In this document: positions 23,972 through 31,115 of the stretch, in pieces
Layout of the letters: each line of letters begins with the position of its first letter
Position numbering within the stretch: the stretch's first letter is position 1
Program-made: the position numbers and the translations under genes
The notes under the pieces: model-generated
What the model saw: only the letters and a program-made list of their open reading frames with translations
Told to the model about the DNA's origin: nothing
The model's database searches: none
Source: UBA4124 sp964577515
GTDB lineage: Bacteria; Patescibacteriota; Minisyncoccia; Phycocordibacterales; UBA9973
Direction: 5' to 3'
Assembly (NCBI GenBank): GCA_964577515.1
Contig: CAZNZN010000002.1
Coordinates: forward strand, 1 to 64,000
Length of the DNA: 64,000 nucleotides

Positions 23972-26833
23972 TTAGCCGACAACAATGTTGATAATTTTCC
24001 CAGGGACAACAATCACTTTTTTGACAAGTGTATTTTTTGTATGCGCAATAATTTTCTCTCTTTGTAATGCAAGTTTTTCAAGCTCTTCCTTTGAGGTGTC
24101 TATAGAGATAGTTATTTCGTCACGAACTTTTCCGTTTACTTGAATAGCGATAGTCACTGTATCGTCAACTATTTTATTTGCGTCATAGGTAGGCCAAGAA
24201 GAAAGGTGTATGCTCGATTCAGCGGAATCGTGTCGCGCACCGTCACTTGAAGTGTGACCTTCGCCGAGCATATACCAAAGCTCTTCAGTAATGTGTGGAG
24301 CAAACGGTGCAAGAAGCTTCAAGAATATTTTATAATCTTCAACCGCAACAGTAGTTTGTTTATCCCAGGTATTGAGCACTATCATCATCTGCGCTATAGC
24401 AGTATTGTATTTGTGTTCTTCAATATCTTCACTAATTTTTTTAATCGCCTTATCAAGTCCGAGCGGAGTGCTCCCAGAGAGTTTCTCCTGCACTTTCCAT
24501 ACACGCTCAAGAAATCGTCGGACTCCTACAACACCGTTTGGATCCCAAGGATAGTTTGCGGTGATCCCGTATGGTCCCATAAAAGCGAGGTACATACGCA
24601 CTGTGTCAGCACCAAGACGTGTGACTATTTCGTCAGGATTGATGACGTTCCCTTTACTTTTACTCATTTTGTTTCCATCAGGACCAAGAATCAATCCACG
24701 GTTGCGACGTACCTTGTACGCTTCAATATCTTTTACAAGCCCTATATCATAGAGCGCTTTTGTCCAAAATCGTGAATAAAGAAGGTGCATCGTCGTGTGC
24801 TCTGCCCCACCCATGTACAAATCTACCGGCATCCACATGTCCATTTTTTCTGCATCTGCAAACGCACTATTATTTTTGTTATCTACGTATCTATAGAAAT
24901 ACCATGATGAATCCACAAAGGTGTCCATCGTTTCCACTTCTGGTTTCCACCCTTTTCCAAAAAGCTTCTCAGTACGTGCAAAGAGTTCCGCACTTCGCGC
25001 AAGAGGTGCAGTACTGTCTGGTGTATGGTCAACATCAATCGGGAGTAACCATGGAAGGTGTTCATCTGGTACTGGATGCGCCTTGCCTTCAGGGTCGTAG
25101 ACTATCGGTATCGGACAACCCCAATACCGCTGTCGTGAAATCCCCCAGTCACGAAGACGGTAAGTGCTGACAAGTCTTCCACCAACAAATTCAGTGATTT
25201 TCTTTTTTGCCTCTTCTGAAGTTAGATTATTAAAATTACTAGAATTAACTAAAACACCAGTATCAACAAAAGCTTTAGTGCCATTTAGATAAGCCTCAAA
25301 CATCCAACGATGATGCTCCCAGGTAATATTTTTTAATACGTCCTCTTTTTTAACTTTTAGCAACTGATGAACGCCTAAATCAATTTCTGATTTATCCTGA
25401 GCAGTAGTGTTAAGAACAACCTCGTACGCAGTCCCAAATGCAGTTTGATTTCTTTTTTTTGCTGACCTGTATCCGGTAACAGATACAAAAAGATTGATAG
25501 CTTCTTTTATCTCAAAGTCTTTAAAACCTGTTTCTTCAGAAATTTCACGAGAAAGTGCTTCAAGATCAGTTTCGCCTTCTTCAACACCACCTCCAGCAAA
25601 ATGCACATTGTTCTCATCTTCTTTTACAAGATAGAAGTTACCATCACCATCTCGAATGATCGGATCAACAGTCCTTCTGAAAAGATGAGGTACATCTTTT
25701 ACATGGTCTTTATAATCAAGGTAACGAGCAATAACCTGCCTTACTGGTAAGTCATATTTCTTTGCAAACTCAAAATCTCGTTCATCATGTGCTGGCACTG
25801 CCATCACTGCACCAGTACCGTAGCCTGCGAGTACGTAGTCTGCGATCCAAAGTGGTACTGACTCACCGTTTGCAGGATTGATCACGCGAACTCCTCTGAG
25901 TTCAACACCTGTTTTCTCTTTTGACTGCTGCCGTTCGAGTTCTTGTTTTTTCTTTGTTGCTGCAACATATGCAAGAACTTCATCTTTGTTTTCTACTTGA
26001 GAGAGGAGCGCCTGTACGAGTGCGTGTTCTGGAGCAAGTACCACATAGGTTACACCAAAGAGTGTGTCTGCTCGTGTCGTAAAGACTGTGATTTTCTCGC
26101 CGCGTCCTTCAATAGCAAAATCTATTTCACTCCCCTCACTTCGTCCGATCCAGTTTTTCTGCGCCTCTTTGATTGCATGTGACCATTCAAGTGCATCGAG
26201 ATCATCAATGAGCCTATCTGCATATTTCGTGATACGAAGCATCCATTGATCTTGATCTCTTTGCATCACTTCCGTACCACAACGATCACACTTTCCGTCA
26301 ATGACCTGCTCATTTGCAAGGATTGTTTGGTCTTTCGGACACCAGTTTACTTTTGTATTTGCTCGATACACGAGGTCATGTTTCAAAAACTGATTGAACA
26401 TCCACTGTGTCCATTTGTAGTATTCGGGGGTACATGTCACTACTTCACGAGACCAGTCGAACATTGCTCCCATACTCTTGAGCTGGGTACGCATTGTTGC
26501 CATTTGTCGCTCAGTCCACTCTCGTGGGTCGCCGCCATTTTTTATCGCTGCGTTTTCAGCTGGTAATCCAAATGCATCAAACCCCATTGGGTAAAGCACG
26601 TTGAAACCCTGCATACGTTTATAGCGTGCGTGAATATCCGGAACAGCAAACGCGTACCAGTGCCCTGTATGAAGATCTCCTGATGGATAGCTAAACTCAA
26701 CAAGCTGATAGAAATTTTCTTTTCCAGGGATACTGTCTGGCGTGTGGTAGAGACCGTCTTTCTCCCATTTATCCTGCCATTTTTTCTCTACAGCGCTGTG
26801 GTCGTAGAGACGCTTGTTGATTGCGTCACTCAT
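23972..26833 (-). CDS. leuS: Leucyl-tRNA synthetase with an inserted Nudix domain
   Basis: A 953-residue class I synthetase. The HIGH motif reads 'SGDLHTGHWYAF', KMSKS reads 'GNKMSKSKGN', and the zinc-like 'CPKDQTILANEQVIDGKCDRCG' is present. The CP1 editing domain is intact on both sides of an insertion (TTRADTLFGVTYVV; GTGAVMAVPAHDERDFEFAKKYDL). Between 'VRQVIA' (364-369) and 'FVDTGVLVNSSNF' (from ~522) lie about 150 residues forming a complete Nudix domain. Canonical LeuRS has only a short linker there. The catalytic core and anticodon-binding region appear normal. Confidence 0.96.
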   Translation of the reverse strand: MSDAINKRLYDHSAVEKKWQDKWEKDGLYHTPDSIPGKENFYQLVEFSYPSGDLHTGHWYAFAVPDIHARYKRMQGFNVLYPMGFDAFGLPAENAAIKNGGDPREWTERQMATMRTQLKSMGAMFDWSREVVTCTPEYYKWTQWMFNQFLKHDLVYRANTKVNWCPKDQTILANEQVIDGKCDRCGTEVMQRDQDQWMLRITKYADRLIDDLDALEWSHAIKEAQKNWIGRSEGSEIDFAIEGRGEKITVFTTRADTLFGVTYVVLAPEHALVQALLSQVENKDEVLAYVAATKKKQELERQQSKEKTGVELRGVRVINPANGESVPLWIADYVLAGYGTGAVMAVPAHDERDFEFAKKYDLPVRQVIARYLDYKDHVKDVPHLFRRTVDPIIRDGDGNFYLVKEDENNVHFAGGGVEEGETDLEALSREISEETGFKDFEIKEAINLFVSVTGYRSAKKRNQTAFGTAYEVVLNTTAQDKSEIDLGVHQLLKVKKEDVLKNITWEHHRWMFEAYLNGTKAFVDTGVLVNSSNFNNLTSEEAKKKITEFVGGRLVSTYRLRDWGISRQRYWGCPIPIVYDPEGKAHPVPDEHLPWLLPIDVDHTPDSTAPLARSAELFARTEKLFGKGWKPEVETMDTFVDSSWYFYRYVDNKNNSAFADAEKMDMWMPVDLYMGGAEHTTMHLLYSRFWTKALYDIGLVKDIEAYKVRRNRGLILGPDGNKMSKSKGNVINPDEIVTRLGADTVRMYLAFMGPYGITANYPWDPNGVVGVRRFLERVWKVQEKLSGSTPLGLDKAIKKISEDIEEHKYNTAIAQMMIVLNTWDKQTTVAVEDYKIFLKLLAPFAPHITEELWYMLGEGHTSSDGARHDSAESSIHLSSWPTYDANKIVDDTVTIAIQVNGKVRDEITISIDTSKEELEKLALQREKIIAHTKNTLVKKVIVVPGKIINIVVG
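25268..25726 (-). other. Nudix hydrolase domain inserted in LeuRS CP1
   Basis: Residues ~370-522 of LeuRS. The Nudix box G-x5-E-x7-REUxEExGU is matched exactly: G415, E421, R429-E430, E433-E434, G436 and a hydrophobic F437. The preceding strand 'DGDGNFYLVKEDENNVHFAGGG' and following 'INLFVSVTGYRS' are typical of the fold. Part of the insert (25190-25300) looks richer in A/T than the flanking gene. Confidence 0.92.
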
Positions 26834-26880
26834 AGATATTCATTTTTCCACGAAATAGGTACTTACGCAACCAAGTGCTT

Positions 26881-27429
26881 TTATGATTGCTTTGAGAAGC
26901 GACGGGCTGCAAGAACAATCAACACCACAAGAACGACGCCTAATATAAGCACCTTGAACAACGTATTTGCATCAGCCCAATACCGTAGCGAAGCAATAAC
27001 AAAAGAAAGCACACCACCCCAAGAAAGTGCAAGTGCTACCACTGAATAGCGCGCCTTAAGAACGGTCCCAAGCCCAAGGACAAATGCCCCTAGCGCAGTG
27101 AGAATTATGAAAACAGTTCTATTGTAGTCCTTTTTATCGGCGTCATATCGAAGGCGGTTGCTATAGTCTGGGTCACAGTACCCACCCAACTTTGTTTGTG
27201 GGTCTGTAGCCCCTTCTGTTTTTGCTATAGCTGTCCACTGTCCACCGACAGTGAGGCAGCGCTCTTGCGTATAGACATCAGAAACTATTTGCGGTCGCTG
27301 CATATAGCTATCAAAAAGTGGTTCTTTATAGAGGAGTGATAATGCATAGTTAAAAAACATGTTAAGCACGATAACAATACCTGTAATAATTGCTCCTTTC
27401 AAAAAACGTTCTGATCGTGTGGTTTCCAT
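26881..27429 (-). CDS. Polytopic membrane protein, unknown function
   Basis: A 182-residue protein. Four hydrophobic helices are seen (AIITGIVIVLNMFFNYALSLL; VFIILTALGAFVLGLGTVL; YSVVALALSWGGVLSFVIASL; VLILGVVLVVLIVLAA). A ~70-residue extracytoplasmic loop between helices 1 and 2 has two Cys (RCLTVGGQW, GGYCDPDY). The start is the ATG 6 nt after TATACT. It lies upstream of leuS on the same strand. Confidence 0.65.
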   Translation of the reverse strand: METTRSERFLKGAIITGIVIVLNMFFNYALSLLYKEPLFDSYMQRPQIVSDVYTQERCLTVGGQWTAIAKTEGATDPQTKLGGYCDPDYSNRLRYDADKKDYNRTVFIILTALGAFVLGLGTVLKARYSVVALALSWGGVLSFVIASLRYWADANTLFKVLILGVVLVVLIVLAARRFSKQS

Positions 27430-27459
27430 ACTTAAAGTATACCACTCTATCAAAAATAT

Positions 27460-27488
27460 TTGACAAAAAGATGTTTTAGGGTTATAAA
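27460..27488 (+). promoter_or_regulatory. Promoter of the 27511-27945 gene
   Basis: TTGACA (27460-27465), a 17-nt spacer and TATAAA (27483-27488). The leader is about 15-16 nt and has no Shine-Dalgarno. Confidence 0.75.
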
Positions 27489-27510
27489 ATAACAAAATTC
27501 TTTATAGATT

Positions 27511-27945
27511 ATGGAAATGACAACCAAGTTCTTCCGTCTTGCCCAATCTTATGGGGTACAGGAAGCAGCAGAAGGAACAAAAACGGCAGTATCCCACCTT
27601 TGTCGCCTGGTTCAGGCTCACGAAAACAAAAAAGGGTTCGTCGTAAAGGGCGGTGAAGAGTTGACTATTTCACTCTTCATCAAACAACTCGCCACGAAAC
27701 ATGCGGACGAAGGCATGGCAGCGATGAAAGAAATTTTGGAGTGTGCACTACAAGAAGCGCACACACCATTTGCCAGTGTGTTGGACGAGGTGTCGCTTAA
27801 ACATCTGTGTTTAAAGCTCAGTACAGCGTACACAGAAAGCAAGAAAGTCCCCTTTATGGACAACCAGGAGATGGGGATCATTTTCCCAGCGCTTTTACGC
27901 GCAGCAGAAAAAATAGTTGCGGGTTCAACTGCTTGTACCTGCTAA
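27511..27945 (+). CDS. Hypothetical soluble protein, orphan single-gene unit
   Basis: A 144-residue protein, helical by pattern, with a Cys-rich end (STACTC) and Cys at 'SHLCRLV' and 'EILECAL'. No family is recognised. It has its own near-consensus promoter and an intrinsic terminator immediately after the stop codon. It begins MEMTTKFFRLAQSYG; a second in-frame ATG lies 6 nt downstream. Confidence 0.6.
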   Translation: MEMTTKFFRLAQSYGVQEAAEGTKTAVSHLCRLVQAHENKKGFVVKGGEELTISLFIKQLATKHADEGMAAMKEILECALQEAHTPFASVLDEVSLKHLCLKLSTAYTESKKVPFMDNQEMGIIFPALLRAAEKIVAGSTACTC

Positions 27946-27950
27946 CTATT

Positions 27951-27977
27951 ACCCGCTATATGGCGGGTTATTTTTTT
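27951..27977 (+). terminator. Terminator after the 27511 gene
   Basis: ACCCGC-TATATG-GCGGGT (27951-27968), then TATTTTTTT. Confidence 0.85.
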
Positions 27978-28231
27978 ATTGCTCCCTCTTTTATAAGTAG
28001 TGCCTTTTTAACAGATGGCCCACCTCCGTTGTAGCTCCCTACAGTGCCATCAGAACGCACCACTCGATGGCACGGAATAGTACTATCATGATTCTTTGCC
28101 ATAAGCGTCCCAACAGCACGTGCGGCTCCTGGGTACCCTGCCTTTTTCGCCACAGCACCATAACTCATCATACTTCCCTTTGGAATAGCTCTGACTACTG
28201 CATATACTTTTTCCCTAAAAAGACTTTTCAT
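27968..28231 (-). CDS. MGMT/ATL-type alkyltransferase domain protein
   Basis: An 87-residue protein equal to the C-terminal DNA-binding domain of O6-alkylguanine-DNA alkyltransferase. 'VVRAIPKGSMMSYGAVAKKAGYPGAARAVGTLMAKN' contains the helix-turn-helix with the arginine finger, and 'IPCHRVV' holds the acceptor cysteine. Because PCHR is kept (not PWHR), it may be an active methyl acceptor despite lacking the N-terminal domain. The ATG is 6 nt after TATACT, and its promoter overlaps that of tRNA-Ala divergently. Confidence 0.88.
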   Translation of the reverse strand: MKSLFREKVYAVVRAIPKGSMMSYGAVAKKAGYPGAARAVGTLMAKNHDSTIPCHRVVRSDGTVGSYNGGGPSVKKALLIKEGAIKK

Positions 28232-28247
28232 ATCAAAAGTATAGCAC

Positions 28248-28275
28248 TTGTAAAAAAATAGCTTTTTTGTATAAT
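28248..28275 (+). promoter_or_regulatory. Promoter of tRNA-Ala
   Basis: TTGTAA (28248-28253), a 16-nt spacer and TATAAT (28270-28275), 22 bp upstream of the tRNA. Confidence 0.65.
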
Positions 28276-28297
28276 ACATACCACGTCACGATGACAT

Positions 28298-28370
28298 GGG
28301 CCTATAGCTCAGCTGGTAGAGCAGTGCTTTTGCAAAGCAAAGGTCAGGAGTTCGAATCTCCTTAGGTCCA
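28298..28370 (+). tRNA. tRNA-Ala (anticodon TGC)
   Basis: GGGCCTATAGCTCAGCTGG starts the cloverleaf. The stem TGCT/AGCA encloses loop TTTGCAA (TGC), and the T-arm is AGGAGTTCGAATCTCCT. Acceptor GGGCCTA pairs with TAGGTCC with one G-T wobble. No CCA is encoded. Confidence 0.95.
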
Positions 28371-28371
28371 C

Positions 28372-28406
28372 AACAATAAAACCCCGTTTTACGGGGTTTT
28401 ATTGTT
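28372..28406 (+). terminator. Bidirectional terminator between tRNA-Ala and the DUF1003 gene
   Basis: AACAATAAAACCCCG (28372-28386) pairs with CGGGGTTTTATTGTT (28392-28406). Confidence 0.9.
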
Positions 28407-28407
28407 G

Positions 28408-28797
28408 CTATTTACCAAGCTTTTCCTCTATGGCTTTCAACCGCTCAAGAATTTCAGTGATTTGCTCTTCTGCGCGCATGTTTATCTTGTAATCGCTTTC
28501 TGCTCGCAGTTCACTGTGCCGCCCTTGAAGATTTTGTCCTATCATGATAAGCGGCATGAGAAATATTTGAATCATGTTTGAAATAAAAAGCCAAAGAACA
28601 AATGCTGGAAACGGATCAAATCGAAGCTCGTATGGGGCAAGAGTATTCCACCCAAACCATAGCGCTGTCCAGAGAACAATGAGAAAGAAAAATTTCATAC
28701 TCCCCACATGGTTGGTCACCCATACTGCAAGACGCTCGAGTCGTGAGAGGCTTTCTTTATGGGTGATGTATGTATTATGAATGTTATGTTCTGCCAT
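28408..28797 (-). CDS. DUF1003-family membrane protein
   Basis: A 129-residue protein. Two membrane helices (FFFLIVLWTALWFGWNTLA; FPAFVLWLFISNMIQIFLMPLIMI) are joined by 'FDPFPAFVLWL', the family's conserved FDPYPF-like loop. 'QNLQGRHSELRAESDYKINMRAEEQITEILERL' matches the conserved 'Q...DR..AE.DY..N..AE.EI'. Function is unknown. It starts 7 bp after the DoxX gene on the same strand. Confidence 0.82.
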   Translation of the reverse strand: MAEHNIHNTYITHKESLSRLERLAVWVTNHVGSMKFFFLIVLWTALWFGWNTLAPYELRFDPFPAFVLWLFISNMIQIFLMPLIMIGQNLQGRHSELRAESDYKINMRAEEQITEILERLKAIEEKLGK

Positions 28798-28803
28798 ATA
28801 GGC

Positions 28804-29226
28804 TTATGATACCACCGTTTCTGAAGTGCGAGGAGCTGAACTGTTGAGCGTATCAATCGCAAATCTTCCTGCTCCAAAAAATGAAAGCGCAAGCGTTGCT
28901 ATAGAAAGTCCTATGTCTCTGACCCCTACGGCAGTCATTCCTATAGAGAAAGAAATGCCAAACATATGTAGTGCCAAGATAAATGCAGTGAGCTCAGTGA
29001 ATGCTCCGAGCAAAAGAAGCATCCCACCGATCAGCTCTACCAAGGCATTGAGTTGTACAAAATGTACTGGCGCTATACTTAGACCTTTGACAAAATCAGG
29101 CAAAAACCCCGTCCATCGTAGTGGGTCTTGAAATTGTGAAAAAGAAAACCAGAGAAACACAAATCCGAGCCCATACCGAAGTAACACTGGTGCAAAAGGA
29201 GAAAGTCGGTTACGTAGTGCTTCCAT
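28804..29226 (-). CDS. DoxX-family membrane protein
   Basis: A 140-residue four-helix protein. 'LLRYGLGFVFLWFSFSQFQDP' and 'ALVELIGGMLLLLGAFTELTAFILALHMFGISFSIG' match DoxX/DoxD-like proteins (R..LG..F...G...; E..GG..L..G). Relatives are parts of thiosulfate:quinone oxidoreductases or redox-associated membrane complexes. Here it is grouped with cytochrome b5-like, rhodanese and glutaredoxin genes. Confidence 0.8.
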   Translation of the reverse strand: MEALRNRLSPFAPVLLRYGLGFVFLWFSFSQFQDPLRWTGFLPDFVKGLSIAPVHFVQLNALVELIGGMLLLLGAFTELTAFILALHMFGISFSIGMTAVGVRDIGLSIATLALSFFGAGRFAIDTLNSSAPRTSETVVS

Positions 29227-29231
29227 AAAGG

Positions 29232-29708
29232 TTATTTGAGTGCTCCTATTTTAAAGCTTGCGAGTATACGTTCTGGCCCTCCATCACCACCGTGCTGTTC
29301 GTTGAAGTCATCAGAAGCATCTACTCCACACATCCCCTTGATAGCTCCTGACCCTCCTGGGTGTTGGCTGATCCAACTAGTAACATCATAGACGTTACCG
29401 TTGACGATGGTCCAGCAACTTGTCGCGCTGTTATGTGCCGCAACTTCAGCGGTGGTATAACTCGACACTTTAGGAATGGTAGTTGTTTTTGGTGTACTTG
29501 AAGTAGTTTTTGGCGCTGTTGCTACTGTTGTCTTTGGCGTAGCTCCTGTAGTGCTTTCTTTCTCTGTATTTGTAGTTGTTGTCGTATCAGCAACGATTGC
29601 TGGGTATTGTGATTCTTCTGTAGTAGATGGTCGTGAAGCGATATACGCACCTCCACCAATAAGTATCGCAAGCGCAAAAATGCCAATGATTGTTTTTGTT
29701 TGTGTCAT
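29232..29708 (-). CDS. Membrane-anchored cytochrome b5-like heme-binding protein
   Basis: A 158-residue protein. An N-terminal membrane anchor (IIGIFALAILIGGGAYIA) is followed by a Thr/Ser-rich linker of about 50 residues and a cytochrome b5 fold: 'SYTTAEVAAHNSATSCWTIVNGNVYDVTSWISQHPGGSGAI', with the HPGG heme ligand, and a later 'FNEQHGGDG' that can supply the second histidine. It is probably an extracytoplasmic electron carrier. The start is ATG 29708; TATACT lies 10 nt upstream. Confidence 0.88.
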   Translation of the reverse strand: MTQTKTIIGIFALAILIGGGAYIASRPSTTEESQYPAIVADTTTTTNTEKESTTGATPKTTVATAPKTTSSTPKTTTIPKVSSYTTAEVAAHNSATSCWTIVNGNVYDVTSWISQHPGGSGAIKGMCGVDASDDFNEQHGGDGGPERILASFKIGALK

Positions 29709-29735
29709 AATAGCTGACAGTATACCATAGCAAAA

Positions 29736-29760
29736 CACCCCCTTAGAGGGGTGCTTTTTG
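29736..29760 (-). terminator. Terminator of the SWIB gene
   Basis: CACCCC-CTTAGA-GGGGTG (29736-29753), followed by TTTTG on the minus strand and CTTTTTG on the plus strand. Confidence 0.75.
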
Positions 29761-29768
29761 TTGTGCTA

Positions 29769-30032
29769 TTAAGAAAGGTGTTTTGAAACGAGTTTTGTCA
29801 TTTCAAACATGTTTACTGTAGCTTTTCCGCCAAATACCTTTTTGAGTGCTTCATCAGCGTTGATATTTCGCTTGTTTGCCTGGTCTTGTAGACCGTTTTT
29901 CTTGATATACGCCCAAAGTTGCTTTACGACTTCTGCACGAGGCATTGGTCCTGCTCCCACAACAACTGCAAGATCTGGACTAATAGTCATTGGCTTCATA
30001 AGGGCTGGATTTGGTTTTCTTTTTGTCTCCAT
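29769..30032 (-). CDS. SWIB/MDM2-domain protein
   Basis: An 87-residue protein that is one SWIB domain. 'MTISPDLAVVVGAGPMPRAEVVKQLWAYIKKNGLQDQANKRNINADEALKKVFG' follows the family 'SP.L..V.G....R.EVVK.LW.YIK.N.LQD..N.R.I..D..L..VF'. SWIB domains are typical of eukaryotic chromatin remodellers and of Chlamydia, where a fusion with topoisomerase I occurs. A role in DNA topology or compaction is inferred, not shown. TATAAT ends 6 nt before the ATG. Confidence 0.93.
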   Translation of the reverse strand: METKRKPNPALMKPMTISPDLAVVVGAGPMPRAEVVKQLWAYIKKNGLQDQANKRNINADEALKKVFGGKATVNMFEMTKLVSKHLS

Positions 30033-30075
30033 CTTTATATTATACCATATCTATACTTTTTTGGTAAGGATAGCC

Positions 30076-30477
30076 TTATTTTTGGATTAAGGAAGGATTC
30101 CCGGCCACGCCACCAGCAAGCTCGACTATGCGCTGTATACCATGACTTTTCATGACCGCTACAGCGCTAGCTGAACGACTTCCTGAGCGACAATACACAA
30201 AATATTGCGCAGCAGGATCAAGCGCAGCTATTTGTGCTTCAAAAGTACTTTCGTAGAAATCAATATTACGAGCACCATTGATATGACCAGCGGAGAACTC
30301 TTCTGGTGTACGCACATCAATAAGTATGCCTTGAGGATTTTCTTGGAGCAATTGAGAGAAGCTGCTTCCTGAAACTTTTTGAATAGTTGCCGGTGATGGT
30401 TGCATAGTAGTACGGAACAAAAACGCTACAGTGATAAGAATAATAACGATACCGATGCCTATATATACTTTAGCCAT
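30076..30477 (-). CDS. Membrane-anchored rhodanese-like sulfurtransferase
   Basis: A 133-residue protein. An N-terminal membrane segment (VYIGIGIVIILITVAFLF) precedes one rhodanese domain with 'GILIDVRTPEEFSAGHINGARNIDFY' and the active loop 'YFVYCRSGSRSASAVAVM' (Cys nucleophile, CRSGSRS). It probably transfers or handles sulfane sulfur outside the membrane. It follows the glutaredoxin gene by 5 bp in an operon headed by an ArsR-type regulator. Confidence 0.9.
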   Translation of the reverse strand: MAKVYIGIGIVIILITVAFLFRTTMQPSPATIQKVSGSSFSQLLQENPQGILIDVRTPEEFSAGHINGARNIDFYESTFEAQIAALDPAAQYFVYCRSGSRSASAVAVMKSHGIQRIVELAGGVAGNPSLIQK

Positions 30478-30482
30478 ACAAA

Positions 30483-30713
30483 CTACTGTAAAAGTCGTGC
30501 AAAAGCTTCTGGCTGGAACCCGACCAGTACCGTACCGTCAATATCGATAACAGGAACACCCATTTGGCCACTCTTTTGCACCATTTCGATTGCTCGAGAT
30601 CGGTCTTTTGTCACATCGACGTCTTCGAACGCAACAGCGTGCTCTTTAAAAAATTGTTTTGCCATAACACAGTATGGGCATGTTGGTGTTGAATATACAA
30701 TAACTGAATGCAT
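30483..30713 (-). CDS. Glutaredoxin-like protein
   Basis: A 76-residue protein with 'VIVYSTPTCPYCVMAKQFFKEH' (CxxC = CPYC) and the cis-Pro loop 'GVPVIDIDGTVLVGF'. It closely parallels the glutaredoxin at 17261. The ATG at 30713 is used; upstream in-frame codons belong to the arsR region. It is the second gene of an arsR-grx-rhodanese unit, suggesting a thiol or reactive-sulfur response. Confidence 0.9.
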   Translation of the reverse strand: MHSVIVYSTPTCPYCVMAKQFFKEHAVAFEDVDVTKDRSRAIEMVQKSGQMGVPVIDIDGTVLVGFQPEAFARLLQ

Positions 30714-30717
30714 AAAA

Positions 30718-30996
30718 TTAATGTGAATAGCTAATAAGAGATTTTGCGATACGATATGCAGAACCGTCTGTGGTGCGATAGTGTTGCTTTTTGCCAACAC
30801 GCACACAAGAAACAATACCCGCATCACGAAGAATTCGAAGGTGCTGTGAAAGTGCTGACTGCGACAGCGTACATTTTCCAAGAAGATCAGTAACACAATA
30901 TGGCTGATGAAGGCACACGACAAGTTGCGCCCGCTCTTTGTTGCCGAGTGCAGTATAAATATCTGGAACAGTTGTTTTTTGTGAAGACGCTTTCAC
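30718..30996 (-). CDS. ArsR-family transcriptional regulator
   Basis: A 92-residue winged helix regulator. 'ALGNKERAQLVVCLHQPYCVTDLLGKCTLSQSALSQHLRILRDAGIVSCVRVGKKQHYR' has the ArsR helix-turn-helix (SQSALSQHLRILRDAGIV). Three Cys near the DNA-binding helices (CLHQPYC, GKC) and one at 'VSCVRV' are candidate metal or persulfide ligands. The start is a GTG whose upstream TAATAT ends 6 nt before it. The -10 box lies inside a 28-bp palindrome, so autorepression is likely. Confidence 0.88.
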   Translation of the reverse strand: MKASSQKTTVPDIYTALGNKERAQLVVCLHQPYCVTDLLGKCTLSQSALSQHLRILRDAGIVSCVRVGKKQHYRTTDGSAYRIAKSLISYSH

Positions 30997-30998
30997 GC

Positions 30999-31026
30999 TT
31001 ATATATTAGCATTTGCTAATATATAA
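30999..31026 (-). promoter_or_regulatory. 28-bp palindromic operator of the arsR-grx-rhodanese operon
   Basis: TTATATATTAGCA (30999-31011), a 2-bp centre TT and TGCTAATATATAA (31014-31026) form a perfect inverted repeat with 13-bp arms. It covers the -10 region 2 bp upstream of the GTG start codon. Confidence 0.8.
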
Positions 31027-31054
31027 AGCAACAATCAGTCGTGCCCTAGAATAT

Positions 31055-31083
31055 TTGACAAGATAGTATATCCATGTTAATGT
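31055..31083 (+). promoter_or_regulatory. Promoter of the 31116-31478 gene
   Basis: TTGACA (31055-31060), a 17-nt spacer and TAATGT (31078-31083). Confidence 0.7.
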
Positions 31084-31115
31084 GATGCAAACTATTCTTC
31101 TCAAAAATTTTTACC

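Noticed and set aside
30714..30923. N-terminal extension of the glutaredoxin gene
   Set aside because: The extra 70 codons are the out-of-frame shadow of arsR; glutaredoxin homology starts at ATG 30713.
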